A stretch of 64,000 nt of DNA, taken from Clostridiaceae bacterium (GTDB lineage: Bacteria > Bacillota > Clostridia > DSM-8532). The stretch covers positions 1 through 64,000 of the forward strand of contig JAAYAD010000078.1 in assembly GCA_012719545.1 (NCBI GenBank), written 5' to 3'. The position numbers and the translations under genes are program-made. This document shows positions 52,194-62,011 of the stretch, piece by piece. The first letter of the stretch is position 1, and the number at the start of each line of letters is the position of its first letter. Below the pieces are notes generated by a model. That model ran no database searches and was not told where the DNA came from. It was given only the letters and a program-made list of their open reading frames with translations.

Positions 52194-53426
52194 TTATATC
52201 TTCTTAAATACCAGCGCGCCATTGTGTCCGCCAAATCCAAGGGAGTTGGAAATAGCATATTCTATGGATTTTGTGCGGCCTTCGTTTGGAACATAGTCCA
52301 GATCGCATTCGGGATCTGCTTCTTTTAAGTTTATTGTGGGAGGCAGGAAGCTGTCACGGATGGCCAGAGCGGTAATAATTGCCTCAATGCCGCCTGCCGC
52401 ACCCAAAAGATGACCGGTCATTGATTTGGTAGAGCTTACTGCCAATTTTGATGCGTGTTCGCCAAAGACCTTCTTGATGCATTTTGTTTCAAGAGGATCA
52501 TTAAGGGGTGTGCTTGTACCGTGAGCATTTATATAATCTACCTTTTCAGGTCCCACTCCTGCATCTTCCAAAGCAAGCATAAGGCATTTTACGCCGGCTG
52601 CTCCTTCCGGATCGGGAGCGGTAATATGGTATGCGTCACAGGTTGCGCCAAATCCGGCAAGCTCAGCTATAATATTGGCGCCACGCTTTACGGCATGCTC
52701 ATATTCCTCAAGAACCAGTATACCGGCACCTTCACCCATTACAAAACCGTCGCGGTTTTTGTCAAAAGGTCTTGATGCGGTAGCCGGGTCCTCATTTTCA
52801 CTCATAGCCTTCATGGAGCAGAATCCTGCAAATGAAAGAGGAGTTATGGATGCCTCAGCACCGCCTGTTATCATTACATCCGCATATCCGTTCTGGATAA
52901 CGCGCATGGCGTCGCCTATGGAGTGGTTGGCTGTAGCACAGGCTGTTACCACACAGGCGTTGTAGCCTTTAATGCCATACTTGATTGCAACCTGTCCGGA
53001 TGCCATATTTGCAATCATCATGGGTACAAAGAAAGGACTGACTCTCTTTGCTCCCTTTTCAAAAAGTGTACGGCAGTTGTCCTCAAGGGTTTCAATACCG
53101 CCGATGCCTGAACCGATAATAACACCTGCACGATAAGGATCCATGGAAGCAAAGTCAATGCCTGACATTTCAACGGCCTGCTTTGAGGCTGCCACAGCAT
53201 ACTGGGTAAAGAGATCCATTCTTTTTGCTTCTTTTTTATCCATGAATTTAGTAACGTCAAAATCGTCAATCTGTGCTCCAACCTTAGTGGAAAAATCAGT
53301 AGTATCAAATTTGGTAATAGTTTTAATGCCGCTCTTTCCTTGCTTTATTGCATTCCAGAAAGTCTCTATATCGTTTCCCAGAGAGTGTACGACACCTAAA
53401 CCTGTAATAACGACCCTTCTCTTCAT
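52194..53426 (-). CDS. fabF: 3-oxoacyl-ACP synthase II
   Basis: This 410-residue condensing enzyme elongates acyl-ACP with malonyl-ACP. The active-site Cys lies in [15 protein letters not shown]. The two catalytic histidines are in [11 protein letters not shown] and [33 protein letters not shown] and the end [17 protein letters not shown] frame the protein. AAGGAGG precedes the ATG. A terminator/attenuator lies between acpP and this gene, so fabF may depend partly on its own promoter. Confidence 0.97.
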   Translation of the reverse strand: MKRRVVITGLGVVHSLGNDIETFWNAIKQGKSGIKTITKFDTTDFSTKVGAQIDDFDVTKFMDKKEAKRMDLFTQYAVAASKQAVEMSGIDFASMDPYRAGVIIGSGIGGIETLEDNCRTLFEKGAKRVSPFFVPMMIANMASGQVAIKYGIKGYNACVVTACATANHSIGDAMRVIQNGYADVMITGGAEASITPLSFAGFCSMKAMSENEDPATASRPFDKNRDGFVMGEGAGILVLEEYEHAVKRGANIIAELAGFGATCDAYHITAPDPEGAAGVKCLMLALEDAGVGPEKVDYINAHGTSTPLNDPLETKCIKKVFGEHASKLAVSSTKSMTGHLLGAAGGIEAIITALAIRDSFLPPTINLKEADPECDLDYVPNEGRTKSIEYAISNSLGFGGHNGALVFKKI

Positions 53427-53518
53427 TTTTGGCCTCCTTTACTTAGATAAGCCTTATATTTATTAATAAATCCTGTACAATAATTGCTTCAGAATTTATG
53501 TAAATGGATTCGTTGACT

Positions 53519-53550
53519 AAAAAAAGTCCCAACAAAATTGTTGGGACTTT
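53519..53550 (-). terminator. Terminator or attenuator between acpP and fabF
   Basis: An 11-bp stem (AAAGTCCCAAC / GTTGGGACTTT, 6-base loop) is followed by seven T residues in the minus direction, about 20 bases past the acpP stop. It would reduce transcription into fabF and favour a short acpP message. Confidence 0.9.
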
Positions 53551-53568
53551 CTTTATTTCTTTTCTTAA

Positions 53569-53796
53569 TTACTGATGAGCCTTAATATATTCAACGGCAT
53601 CACCGACGGTTGTAATCTTTTCAGCTTCCTTGTCTGGTATTTCCAAATCAAACTCTTCCTCAAGAGCCATGATAAGCTCTACGATATCGAGTGAATCGGC
53701 ACCTAAGTCATCAATGAAAGAAGACTCCATTTTAACATCGCTCTCATCAACGCCCAGTTGTTCAACGATAATTTCCTTTACTTTCTCAAATACCAT
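53569..53796 (-). CDS. acpP: Acyl carrier protein
   Basis: This 75-residue acidic four-helix protein carries the growing acyl chain on 4'-phosphopantetheine. The attachment serine is Ser35 in [34 protein letters not shown] and [19 protein letters not shown] complete the family pattern. The start is the ATG at 53796, after GGGGGTGAATGTT. A longer in-frame start 96 bases upstream would add an unrelated N-terminus and is rejected. It lies between fabG and fabF. Confidence 0.97.
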   Translation of the reverse strand: MVFEKVKEIIVEQLGVDESDVKMESSFIDDLGADSLDIVELIMALEEEFDLEIPDKEAEKITTVGDAVEYIKAHQ

Positions 53797-54013
53797 AACA
53801 TTCACCCCCTTCCAGACAGGAATTGAAGTATCCATATGATGATTGCTGTCCAGAAAGCAGTTAACTTGCCATAAACTCTTTTCAAGATGCATTATTAACC
53901 GCGAACTGGCAAATATGCAATATGATTATCGCTCAACAGGCTTAAACGTAACAAATCCGCATCAGAAGCGCCTCCGGCATATAACCATATTATTGCATTC
54001 ACTAGAAATAATA

Positions 54014-54751
54014 TTACATATACAGGCCACCGTCAATATTTATTACCTGACCGGTAATATATCTTGCCTTGTCGGAAGCCAGGAAAACAGCCAGATCAGC
54101 AACATCGGAAGGTGTCCCAAACCTGCCGAGAGGTATGCTTTTCAGGTAATTTTCCTTTATTTCCTCAGGCAAGGCGCCTGTCATCTGGGTTTCAATGAAC
54201 CCGGGTGCAATTACATTGCAGGTAATGCCGCGGGATGCAAACTCCCGTGCAATTGATTTGGTAAAGCCGATAATTCCGGCTTTTGAAGCGGCATAGTTTG
54301 CCTGACCTGCATTGCCCATAAGTCCTACAATGGATGAAATATTTATTATAGTGCCCTTCCGTTTTTTCATCATTATCCGGGCAGCAGCCTTGGTGCACAG
54401 GAAGGTGCTTTTTAAGTTGACATTTATTACCTTGTCCCAATCTTCCTCTTCCATACGGATTAAAAGCTTGTCACAGGTAATACCGGCATTGTTGACCAAA
54501 ACGTCAATTCCGCCAAAGCACTCTATGGTTTTATCAATCAATTCCTGAGCATTGGAAGGAACACTCAAATCCCCAATAAATCCTTCAGCCTTATAGCCCT
54601 TGTTTTTAAACTCACTTACTACATCATTGACACTTGCGCCTGTTCCTGTAAGCATTACTGATGCGCCTGCCTCTAGAAAAGCGCATGCCACAGCATAGCC
54701 AATTCCTCGTGTGGAGCCGGTTACTATAACCGTCTTTCCTGTAAAATCCAT
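54014..54751 (-). CDS. fabG: 3-oxoacyl-ACP reductase
   Basis: This 245-residue NADPH-dependent short-chain dehydrogenase reduces beta-ketoacyl-ACP. The cofactor motif is TGSTRGIGYAVA. The catalytic Ser-Tyr-Lys are in INISSIVGLMGNAGQANYAASKAGIIGFTKS. NNAGIT is the structural motif, and the end DKARYITGQVINIDGGLYM is typical of FabG. It follows fabD by 55 bases and precedes acpP by about 217 bases, a gap that holds no gene I can recognise. Confidence 0.96.
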   Translation of the reverse strand: MDFTGKTVIVTGSTRGIGYAVACAFLEAGASVMLTGTGASVNDVVSEFKNKGYKAEGFIGDLSVPSNAQELIDKTIECFGGIDVLVNNAGITCDKLLIRMEEEDWDKVINVNLKSTFLCTKAAARIMMKKRKGTIINISSIVGLMGNAGQANYAASKAGIIGFTKSIAREFASRGITCNVIAPGFIETQMTGALPEEIKENYLKSIPLGRFGTPSDVADLAVFLASDKARYITGQVINIDGGLYM

Positions 54752-54806
54752 TCTTATTCACCTTGCTTGCCTATATAATCAGGACAAAATCCTGTTTTAG
54801 CATTCA

Positions 54807-55742
54807 TTAGCTTTTAAGAGCCTTCAATGTTTCTTCAAGGGATGCATTGTCTTCAACATTAAGGGCTCTGGCGGTCTTTTCAACTTTTTTGATAAATCCG
54901 CTCAAAACCTTGCCCGGGCCGATTTCAACAAAGGTATCAACCCCTAAATCAATAAGGGTTCTTACGCAGTCCTCCCAAAGGACTGATGAGCTTACCTGCT
55001 TAACCAAAAGTTCCTTAATCTCATTCTCCGATGAAATGAGCTTGCCTGTTACGTTTGTAACAACCGGAATTGTCATTTTATTGACATTTACGCCTTCAAG
55101 CTCCTGTGCAAGCTTTTCACCTGCAGGTTTTAGGAGACTGCAGTGGAAGGGCGCGCTTACATTAAGTAAAATTGCCCTTTTTGCTCCCTTTTCTGTTGCA
55201 AGCCTCATTGCCTCATTTACAGCTTCGGCTTCACCGGCAATTACAATCTGACCGGGACAATTGAAATTGGCAGCTTCTACAACTCCTTTGGCACTTGCCT
55301 TCTGGCAGACTTCCAGAACATCTTCACGGGAAAGCCCCAAAATTGCTGCTGTGCTTCCTTTCCCTGCCGGTACAGCCTCCTGCATGTACTTTCCTCTTTT
55401 TCTGACAAGCTTAACCGCATCCTTAAAGTCCAATGAGCCTGAAAGAACATGGGCTGAATACTCACCCAGGCTTAATCCTGCGGTATAGTCAGGTTTGATT
55501 CCTGCCTCAATAAGCGGCTGAGCGCAGGCTATGCTGGCTGTCAGAATTGCAGGCTGAGTATTTTCTGTAATTTTCAATGTTTCATCGTCGCTCTCAAAGA
55601 GCATTTTTCTCATATCAAAGCCTAATGCATCGGAAGCGTCATCAATAATCTTTCCAGAAGCCTGGCAAGATTCGGAAATCTCCTTGGCCATGCCCACATA
55701 TTGTGCGCCCTGACCAGGGAAAATAAATGCTATTTTGCCCAT
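54807..55742 (-). CDS. fabD: Malonyl-CoA:ACP transacylase
   Basis: This 311-residue enzyme loads malonate onto ACP. It starts MGKIAFIFPGQGAQYVGMAKEI. The nucleophile serine lies in the GLSLGEYSAHV elbow. The catalytic His is in LNVSAPFHCSLLKPAGEKL, and FVEIGPGKVLSGFIKK is near the end. GGAGG precedes the ATG. It lies between fabH and fabG. Confidence 0.97.
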   Translation of the reverse strand: MGKIAFIFPGQGAQYVGMAKEISESCQASGKIIDDASDALGFDMRKMLFESDDETLKITENTQPAILTASIACAQPLIEAGIKPDYTAGLSLGEYSAHVLSGSLDFKDAVKLVRKRGKYMQEAVPAGKGSTAAILGLSREDVLEVCQKASAKGVVEAANFNCPGQIVIAGEAEAVNEAMRLATEKGAKRAILLNVSAPFHCSLLKPAGEKLAQELEGVNVNKMTIPVVTNVTGKLISSENEIKELLVKQVSSSVLWEDCVRTLIDLGVDTFVEIGPGKVLSGFIKKVEKTARALNVEDNASLEETLKALKS

Positions 55743-55772
55743 TATGGCACCTCCAAAAATAAGGGAATTATA

Positions 55773-56762
55773 TCATTTTGACCATGTCAGCAGGGCAGCA
55801 CCATATGTGAGCCCACCGCCGAAGGCAACCATAACAATTTTGTCGCCTTTTTTGAGCAGATTCTTTCTAGAAGCCTCATCCAGACATACAGGAATGCTGG
55901 CGCTGGATATGTTGCCGGTATTCTCAAGATTGGTATAAACCTTATCCATAGGTACATCAAGCCTCTTGGCAGCATTTTGCAGAATACGAATGTTGGCTTG
56001 ATGAGGGAATATATAGCTTATGTCATTGACTGTTAAGCCTGAATTTTCAAGAACCTTAAGTGATGCTTCGCACATGATTTTGGATGCAAAGGTGAAAACC
56101 TCGCTTCCATCCATCCAGATAACCTGCTTCTTGCCTTCATTGCGTTTTTCCGCATCTTCAGGCGAAAAATAGCAGCATGGAATTGTAAGAACTGAACCGG
56201 ATTCACCCATAGCTCCCAGGATTACTGAAGCAATACCTTCTTCGGCCTTTCCTAAAACCACTGCTCCTGCTCCGTCTCCAAACAGAACGCAGGTATTGCG
56301 GTCAGTAAAGTCGGTTACACGGCTTAATGCCTCAGCTGCAATAATAAGTATGTAATTGTATGTTCCGCTGGTAATTAAACCCTGTGCCACCTGCAACGCA
56401 TATACAAAACCTGTGCAGGCCGCGTTCATATCAAATGCTGCCGCATTTTTTGCTTCTATTTCTTTTTGCACACAACATGCCAAAGAAGGGGAAAGATAGT
56501 CAGGAGTAATGGTGGTAGCTATGATGAGATCAATATCCATGGGAGTAAGTCCTGCGTCGGCAATGGCCTTTCTGGAAGCTTCCGCCGCAAGGACTGATAG
56601 TGGGACATCATCCTCAAGGATGCGCCTTTCCTTTATACCGGTTCTTTTTATTATCCATTCGTCAGAAGTTTCAACCATCGATTCTAAGTGCTTGTTAGTT
56701 AGGCGTTTTTCCGGCAGGGCACTGCCGGTGCCAATAACAGCAGCTTTATAAGGCTTTGTCAT
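55773..56762 (-). CDS. fabH: 3-oxoacyl-ACP synthase III
   Basis: This 329-residue enzyme starts fatty-acid synthesis by condensing an acyl-CoA with malonyl-ACP. The catalytic Cys is in DMNAACTGFVYALQVAQGL. The His and Asn are in YIFPHQANIRILQNAAKRL and NLENTGNISSASIPVCLDEA. WIIKRTGIKERRI is the usual N-terminal region. I chose the ATG at 56762, five bases after GGAGG. It overlaps the end of plsX by 17 bp. Confidence 0.97.
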   Translation of the reverse strand: MTKPYKAAVIGTGSALPEKRLTNKHLESMVETSDEWIIKRTGIKERRILEDDVPLSVLAAEASRKAIADAGLTPMDIDLIIATTITPDYLSPSLACCVQKEIEAKNAAAFDMNAACTGFVYALQVAQGLITSGTYNYILIIAAEALSRVTDFTDRNTCVLFGDGAGAVVLGKAEEGIASVILGAMGESGSVLTIPCCYFSPEDAEKRNEGKKQVIWMDGSEVFTFASKIMCEASLKVLENSGLTVNDISYIFPHQANIRILQNAAKRLDVPMDKVYTNLENTGNISSASIPVCLDEASRKNLLKKGDKIVMVAFGGGLTYGAALLTWSK

Positions 56763-57765
56763 ATAGGCCTCCAAAATCCATATTTGAAAAAATATTTCTC
56801 ATCTGTTCCAGTACGGATGTGCATGCAGAACTGCAGGCTTTAAGAATTGTGTTTTTAATTGCTTTTGCTTTTGAATTGCCATGGCATTTATAAACCATTC
56901 CATTAACCCCAAGAATAGGCGTTCCGCCCAACTCCTCAGGGTCAATCTGTTTTTTGAGTTTTTTAAGTTCATGCTTGACCAGAAGATAGCTTATTCTGCC
57001 GGACAAGCTCTTGGAATACATTTTTTTAAGGTAGCTCATAAAATAGCTTCCGGTACCTTCCATAACCTTAAGCATGGCATTGCCGGTAAAGCCGTCACAA
57101 ACCGCGACGTCAGCCTTGCCTTCGGTTAAATCGCGGCCTTCGATATTACCTATAAAATTGAGATTTGAACGTGAAAGAATCTCATAGGCCTGCTTAAGAT
57201 TTTCATCTCCCTTTGTCTCCTCCGTACCTACATTTACAAGGCCGACGCGGGGATTTTCCAAATTGTACATGTATTTCATATATTCAGTACCCATGATGGC
57301 AAACTGCAGATAGTTTAAAGGTTTTATCTTTGTATTCATACCTGCATCAATTATCATGGTCTGTCCTTTTTTAGATGGCACAACAGGTGCCAGTGCAGGT
57401 CTGTTTACCCCCTTCATCCTTCCCGCAATGAGAAGGGACGCTGCCAAAAGGGCTCCGGTACTTCCTGCAGAAATAAAGGCATGGGCTGACTTGTCTTTAA
57501 TCTTGTTCATTCCCACAACCAGAGACGAGTTCTTTTTCTTTCTTACCGCCTCTGTGGGCTTGTCAAAATTGGTAATTTCATCATGAGTCTCAGTTATGAT
57601 AATTTTGGAGTTGTCATAGTTGTAGCCTAGACACTTTTTGATCTTTGAAGGGTCACCCAATAATTCTATCTCAAGTGAATTATTTTCATTTAACGCTTCA
57701 AGACAACCTTTTACTATTTCGTCCGGGGCATTGTCTCCTCCCATGGCATCTACCATTATTCTCAA
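56746..57765 (-). CDS. plsX: Phosphate acyltransferase
   Basis: This 339-residue peripheral membrane enzyme converts acyl-ACP to acyl phosphate for phospholipid synthesis. The N-terminus RIMVDAMGGDNAPDEIVKG, the core HAFISAGSTGALLAASLLIAGRMKGVNRPALAPVVP and IDAGMNTKIKP are diagnostic. DVAVCDGFTGNAMLKVMEGTG and ELGGTPILGVNGMVYKCHGNSKAKAIKN follow. The start is TTG at 57765, nine bases after AAGGAG. It lies just downstream of fapR. Confidence 0.97.
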   Translation of the reverse strand: MRIMVDAMGGDNAPDEIVKGCLEALNENNSLEIELLGDPSKIKKCLGYNYDNSKIIITETHDEITNFDKPTEAVRKKKNSSLVVGMNKIKDKSAHAFISAGSTGALLAASLLIAGRMKGVNRPALAPVVPSKKGQTMIIDAGMNTKIKPLNYLQFAIMGTEYMKYMYNLENPRVGLVNVGTEETKGDENLKQAYEILSRSNLNFIGNIEGRDLTEGKADVAVCDGFTGNAMLKVMEGTGSYFMSYLKKMYSKSLSGRISYLLVKHELKKLKKQIDPEELGGTPILGVNGMVYKCHGNSKAKAIKNTILKACSSACTSVLEQMRNIFSNMDFGGLYDKAL

Positions 57766-57835
57766 GCAAATTCACTCCTTAAATACACCGCTGTCTCTTG
57801 ATAGTTTTTACTTCATTAAATCATTTTATAAAGTA

Positions 57836-58402
57836 TTAGGAACCTATTTCTACAAGCAGAAATTTGCCTCTGAACACTTCAGTCTGCTTATTATATATCA
57901 TTACCCAAACTATATATTTGCCTCCGGGTCTTTTTTGCTTAATTGAAACCTTCGCAATGAGCTTGCTTCCAGCGTAAACCGGATGCTTATACTTGATATT
58001 TGCCACACCCACCAGAGCAACATCGGCATCTATAACAGCTATTGCGATAGATTCAGCCATAGAATAGATATAATGGCCCCGTACTATTTTTGACTGGGAA
58101 AATACCATTTGCTCTGTAGTTTCCAAAACGGATATGGCACTTTCCCCCAGATTAAGTTCAACAATTTCTCCTATTATTTCTCCTGAACTTAAGGATCTAA
58201 CCTTATTGTGATTTTTAGAGGCCATTTCCTTAATACGCTGTCTTAACTCGGGAACACCTAATTCAAGCCGGTCAAGCCTGACTGTTGGCACACTTACCCT
58301 TAGCTGTTCCGCGAGTTCCTCATCTGTAAGGAACGGGTCCTCTTTTAATTTTTCAAGTAGCAAGCTTTGTCTTTCTTTTTTTGCCTTTGGATCTCTGCTC
58401 AA
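57836..58402 (-). CDS. fapR: Transcription factor FapR, malonyl-CoA-responsive regulator of lipid genes
   Basis: This 188-residue repressor of fatty-acid and phospholipid genes is released by malonyl-CoA or malonyl-ACP. An N-terminal DeoR-type helix-turn-helix occupies about residues 10-65 (KKERQSLLLEKLKEDPFLTDEELAEQLRVSVPTVRLDRLELGVPELRQRI). The C-terminal hot-dog-fold effector domain covers about 70-188 (VRSLSSGEIIGEIVELNLGESAISVLETTEQMVFSQSKIVRGHYIYSMAESIAIAVIDAD). The start is TTG at 58402, with GGAG eight bases upstream. It heads the fab operon, and a FapR-type operator lies just upstream. Confidence 0.96.
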   Translation of the reverse strand: MSRDPKAKKERQSLLLEKLKEDPFLTDEELAEQLRVSVPTVRLDRLELGVPELRQRIKEMASKNHNKVRSLSSGEIIGEIVELNLGESAISVLETTEQMVFSQSKIVRGHYIYSMAESIAIAVIDADVALVGVANIKYKHPVYAGSKLIAKVSIKQKRPGGKYIVWVMIYNKQTEVFRGKFLLVEIGS

Positions 58403-58433
58403 GTTAATTACTCCATATATAATATAATTTTAA

Positions 58434-58450
58434 TTATTACCTGATACTAT
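58434..58450 (-). promoter_or_regulatory. FapR operator
   Basis: TTATTACCTGATACTAT differs at two positions from the FapR core TTAGTACCTGATACTAA. It overlaps the expected start of transcription, 12 bases downstream of the -10 box and about 32 bases before the fapR start. This fits repression of the fapR-plsX-fab operon by its own product. Confidence 0.8.
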
Positions 58451-58461
58451 ATCCTGTTGAT

Positions 58462-58490
58462 AGTATATTATATTTTCATATTATATGCAA
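58462..58490 (-). promoter_or_regulatory. SigA-type promoter of the fapR-plsX-fab operon
   Basis: In the minus direction TTGCAT, a 17-base spacer and TATACT lie about 60 bases before the fapR start. The FapR operator immediately follows. Confidence 0.7.
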
Positions 58491-58526
58491 TACTCATCTT
58501 TTTATTTTCGAACCTTTTTAATCGCG

Positions 58527-58562
58527 TAAAAAAGCACTGAATTACTTTTTTCAGTGCTTTTC
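58527..58562 (-). terminator. Bidirectional-looking terminator after the Flp-like gene
   Basis: The stem AAAAGCACTGAA / TTTCAGTGCTTTT has an AT-rich loop and T or A runs on both sides. It lies about 55 bases downstream of the Flp-like gene stop and upstream of the fapR promoter, so it insulates the two units. Confidence 0.82.
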
Positions 58563-58613
58563 GTAAATTATGTAATGCTAATTTGATTGAATAAGCGAAC
58601 TTTACAGTGTATC

Positions 58614-58808
58614 TTATTGAACACTTGAAGGCGAAAGATTCTGAACATTGGTATCCTTAAAGATGCTGTCCATAATATCCTTCGCAAAATTGACAATCTG
58701 CGTTCTGAAAAGAATTGCCAGGCCAACCAAAACAGCAAGTATTATAACTATTTCGACAGTATTTATACCCCGCTGGCTTTTAAGGAACCTTAACAATTTA
58801 TTTTTCAT
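58614..58808 (-). CDS. Small Flp-like (type IVb pilin-type) membrane peptide
   Basis: This 64-residue peptide has a basic N-terminus (MKNKLLRFLKSQRG) and then NTVEIVIILAVLVGLAILF, a single hydrophobic helix. A glycine followed four residues later by Glu (GINTVE) recalls the prepilin processing site of Flp pilins, in which Glu lies at position +5. A short soluble tail ends it. No tad/flp assembly genes lie nearby, so it may be an orphan Flp1-like pilin or simply a small membrane peptide. The ATG at 58808 is seven bases after GGAGG. It has its own terminator. Confidence 0.6.
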   Translation of the reverse strand: MKNKLLRFLKSQRGINTVEIVIILAVLVGLAILFRTQIVNFAKDIMDSIFKDTNVQNLSPSSVQ

Positions 58809-58948
58809 TAACATGCCTCCAATTCCGATAATATTACAATATTATACAATAATTTTATTATCATGAATTGGACATGTCAACCTAATTTTTGGATTTTTAG
58901 TTATAAGATGCTTGCTGTATCAATTCATTGAATTGCCGTCACCATTTT

Positions 58949-59563
58949 CTATTCATTTCTCAATATATTTAAAACTTTTTTGGCTATATCGTGGGAAAAT
59001 CCACGGTGATAAAGAAACCTCAACAGCTTCTGCTGGATTTTTACATCATCCAGATTGTATTTGCCGAACTTCTTTCTGGCTGCCCTCAGGGCTACTTCCT
59101 CATCATTGGTTTCAAACTCGGAAAGAGTCTGTTCAATTATTTCTGCCGAAATTTTTTTACGTTCCAGCTCATAGCGAAGAGCCTTCTTTGATAGGGCCTT
59201 ATCCCTTATCCGCTCTGCAATATATTTCATGGCATAACGGCTGTCATCAATATATCCTATTGCTTTAAGCTCTTCTGCCGCGCAATTTGCCACATCTCTG
59301 TCAAAGCCGGCATCTATAAGCTTTTGTATAATTTCCCCTTCGCTTCTGTCCCTGGCAATAAGAAAACGTACCGCCTTTTCCCTTGCCGCACGTACAAGTA
59401 CATTTTTCTTTATATGCTGAAGTTTCTCCTCACTAATCTCTTCTTCCTCATACAAGTGGCTGCGGATATATTCATCACTTGGTATTGAAAATGCATAGCG
59501 GTTGTCGATAAAAACGCGCATCATTTTCTTATCTTTTGTAGGTTCTATGGATGTTATGGTCAT
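58949..59563 (-). CDS. recX: Regulatory protein RecX
   Basis: This 204-residue modulator of RecA filaments is made of tandem three-helix repeats. ALRFLIARDRSEGEIIQKLIDAGFDRDVANCAAEELKAIGYIDDSRYAMKYIAERIRDKALSKKALRYELERKKIS includes the RecX hallmark YIDDSRYA. A N-terminal strand (ITSIEPTKDKKMMRVFIDNRYAFSIP) precedes the helices, as in Firmicute RecX. I chose the ATG at 59563, with AAAGGTG upstream; a GTG six codons earlier encloses that site. recA is not in the window. Confidence 0.92.
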   Translation of the reverse strand: MTITSIEPTKDKKMMRVFIDNRYAFSIPSDEYIRSHLYEEEEISEEKLQHIKKNVLVRAAREKAVRFLIARDRSEGEIIQKLIDAGFDRDVANCAAEELKAIGYIDDSRYAMKYIAERIRDKALSKKALRYELERKKISAEIIEQTLSEFETNDEEVALRAARKKFGKYNLDDVKIQQKLLRFLYHRGFSHDIAKKVLNILRNE

Positions 59564-59754
59564 AATCTCACCTTTTTTCACATTATTTACGAATATTATA
59601 GCATATTCAGTAAATATCCTGCCTTCTTAACAGAGCAAGCTCTGCAGTTTCTTCTGCGGTTATGCCTTAAGCGGGCAGTCAAAAATATTTTAAATATTTA
59701 TTGCAGCAATAATTTAATTTGGTACACGGATACACTTACCAGAACCCGAAAATA

Positions 59755-59789
59755 AAAACACCCATTCTCATTGCCAGAATGGATGTTTT
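59755..59789 (-). terminator. Terminator of the chemoreceptor gene
   Basis: A 14-base-pair stem with one mismatch (AAAACACCCATTCT / AGAATGGATGTTTT, 7-base loop) is followed by TATTTT in the minus direction. It lies about 30 bases past the stop codon. Confidence 0.85.
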
Positions 59790-59819
59790 CTATATATAAG
59801 GAGGGAAAAAGTCTTTAAA

Positions 59820-61952
59820 CTACTCTATCCTGAAATTCATAATCATCTGTTCAAGTCCGTTTGCCAGCTCACTGATTTGTTTGGCAAGCTGAGCTAATTT
59901 TTCACTGCCGTAAATATGCTCCTGAGAGCTTGATGAAACTTCCTGAGCAGTTGCGGCAAACTCCTCTGAAACAGCAGAAATGCTTTCCATAGCGCTCAAT
60001 GCTTTATCTTTGGAGTCCATCATTTTATCCACGCATTGGTTCATCTGATGCAATAAGCTGATTATTCCGTCCATGCTTTCAAAAATACTGTTGAATGAAC
60101 CGTTGGCTATACGGACTGCCTCGGTCTGTTCATGCACTATATTAATTGCTTCCCTGGCCTGGCTTGCGGTTTGCTTGGTCTTTTTCTGAATATTGCCCAA
60201 AAGTTCCGCAATTGTTCTTGATGCATTTCCGGACTGTTCCGAAAGTTTTTTAACCTCTTCCGCTACAACGGCAAAGCCTCTTCCGGCCTCGCCTGCCCTT
60301 GCCGCCTCAATGGCAGCATTAAGGGACAGAAGATTGGTCTGCTCGGAAATGGAGGATATCAAATTAGTAATCTTTCCTATTTCCTGCATAACTCCGTTGA
60401 GCTCCAGAATGTCGTTTACAACTCTCTGGGTTATGTCGCTGGTCTTTAAGGCTTTTTCATTGAGAATCTCTATATGTCCCTGGATTCCCTGATTCATGGA
60501 TTTTGTTTTATTCAGAGAATCCGATACTTCGTTCATTATGTTTCCGACTTCCTGAATGTCATTTGACAGATTCCCCATCTGCTGGGCACTGCCTGCAATG
60601 TTTTCTGCCTGGTTTGAAGATCCCTCTGCTATTTGCTGTACAGTGGAAGCTATATGCTGGGAGAAGGCATAGGACTGGTCAGCAGATACAGCCACCTGGG
60701 AAGCTCCGTTTATTACCTGCTTTGCAGAATCCCTGACTTTAATCATGAGCTGCCTCATATTGCTGAGCATCTGATTAAAGTTATCAAAGAGCATGGCTAT
60801 CTCATCGCCGTTCTTATCTATTACTCTTATTGTGAGATCTCCCTCTTTTGCCTTTTTCATTGCTTCTACCAGCTTCTTTACAGGTTTTGCAATGGTCCTT
60901 GTAATGAGCCATGCGGCAGCCATGGACATCGCAAAGCAAAGAGCCACAAAGAAAATGACATATGACTGGATACTCCTGGATTCCTTGTAAAGATAACTGT
61001 AAGGTATCTGTGAAACCAGATGCCATCCCGAGGGGCTTAGTTTTTTGGATGACACCATGGTATTATTATAATTGAAGGTTAAATTGGTTTCTGAGGATTG
61101 AATAATCTGTTTTAACAAATCATCGTCAGACAATAATGTTCCGGTTTTGCTTCTGTCAAGGCTTGATGCTATCAAGCCCTCATCAGTTACTATATAAACA
61201 TCTGAACCTTCCGCAATCTTAACATCCCGGTAAGCTTCGGAAAGATATTTTTCATCAACGACTGTTATCATTACACCGATGTGATTTCCAGAGAGCGCAT
61301 CGGTAATATTATTGGCATAAACAATTGCCTGAGTATTATCAAGTTTAAGTGCAAAGGACAATGGAATAAAGTTTTTAGCAGTGTCCCCGCTTTCAACTGC
61401 CATTTTGTAAATCCTGTCCCGTTCCTCCTGGGGCAGTGCATTGGCAGGTCCGTATTTTAATGTCCTGTCCCCGGCAATAATCATGGAACATATGACATTG
61501 GTATCCTTAATAAATTTATTGGTCAAGTAGCGTTCAATGGACTGGATAGTACGGTTCCTGTCCATATCGCTCATATTGTCTATTATAAGCAGATCCTTCT
61601 GAATAAGGTCTGAAAGCGATACTTCCTTATTAACATCAAGATACTTTGAGGTTTGAATATCAAGATAGGTTCCGGTAACTTTAAGAAGCTCGGACGAATA
61701 TGATTCAATCTTGTCCTCAACGGCATTGCTGGACATGCTTATTGAAACATACCCGACCAATGCAAGAGGTATAATTGAGACAAGAAGGAATGATACCATG
61801 AAGCGGACTTGGATTTTAGTTCTTCTAAGGGGAGTCCTCTTTAAAGCTTCGGCCGGGAATTTTTCCTTAACAACATCCTGCTTATTTTTACCAGAACCTG
61901 TTTTCGGCAAACGTCCCTCATTTTTCTTCTTAAATATGCTGAAGATCTTCAT
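59820..61952 (-). CDS. Methyl-accepting chemotaxis protein with extracellular dCache-type sensor
   Basis: This 710-residue chemoreceptor has a basic cytoplasmic N-terminal tail (~45 residues), membrane helix 1 at about 50-70, and a ~260-residue extracellular sensor resembling dCache. Membrane helix 2 is at about 330-352 and HAMP at about 353-405. The signalling domain (about 420-710) has the conserved hairpin tip [42 protein letters not shown]. It signals ligand binding to CheA. It lies 59 bases downstream of a sugar ABC permease gene on the same strand, so it may detect the same sugar or its binding protein. The ligand is unknown. Confidence 0.95.
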   Translation of the reverse strand: MKIFSIFKKKNEGRLPKTGSGKNKQDVVKEKFPAEALKRTPLRRTKIQVRFMVSFLLVSIIPLALVGYVSISMSSNAVEDKIESYSSELLKVTGTYLDIQTSKYLDVNKEVSLSDLIQKDLLIIDNMSDMDRNRTIQSIERYLTNKFIKDTNVICSMIIAGDRTLKYGPANALPQEERDRIYKMAVESGDTAKNFIPLSFALKLDNTQAIVYANNITDALSGNHIGVMITVVDEKYLSEAYRDVKIAEGSDVYIVTDEGLIASSLDRSKTGTLLSDDDLLKQIIQSSETNLTFNYNNTMVSSKKLSPSGWHLVSQIPYSYLYKESRSIQSYVIFFVALCFAMSMAAAWLITRTIAKPVKKLVEAMKKAKEGDLTIRVIDKNGDEIAMLFDNFNQMLSNMRQLMIKVRDSAKQVINGASQVAVSADQSYAFSQHIASTVQQIAEGSSNQAENIAGSAQQMGNLSNDIQEVGNIMNEVSDSLNKTKSMNQGIQGHIEILNEKALKTSDITQRVVNDILELNGVMQEIGKITNLISSISEQTNLLSLNAAIEAARAGEAGRGFAVVAEEVKKLSEQSGNASRTIAELLGNIQKKTKQTASQAREAINIVHEQTEAVRIANGSFNSIFESMDGIISLLHQMNQCVDKMMDSKDKALSAMESISAVSEEFAATAQEVSSSSQEHIYGSEKLAQLAKQISELANGLEQMIMNFRIE

Positions 61953-62011
61953 TAAGGACCCCTCCCTAGAAATATTGAATAAAGCAACAGGCTTAAATCA
62001 GTCTCTATATA

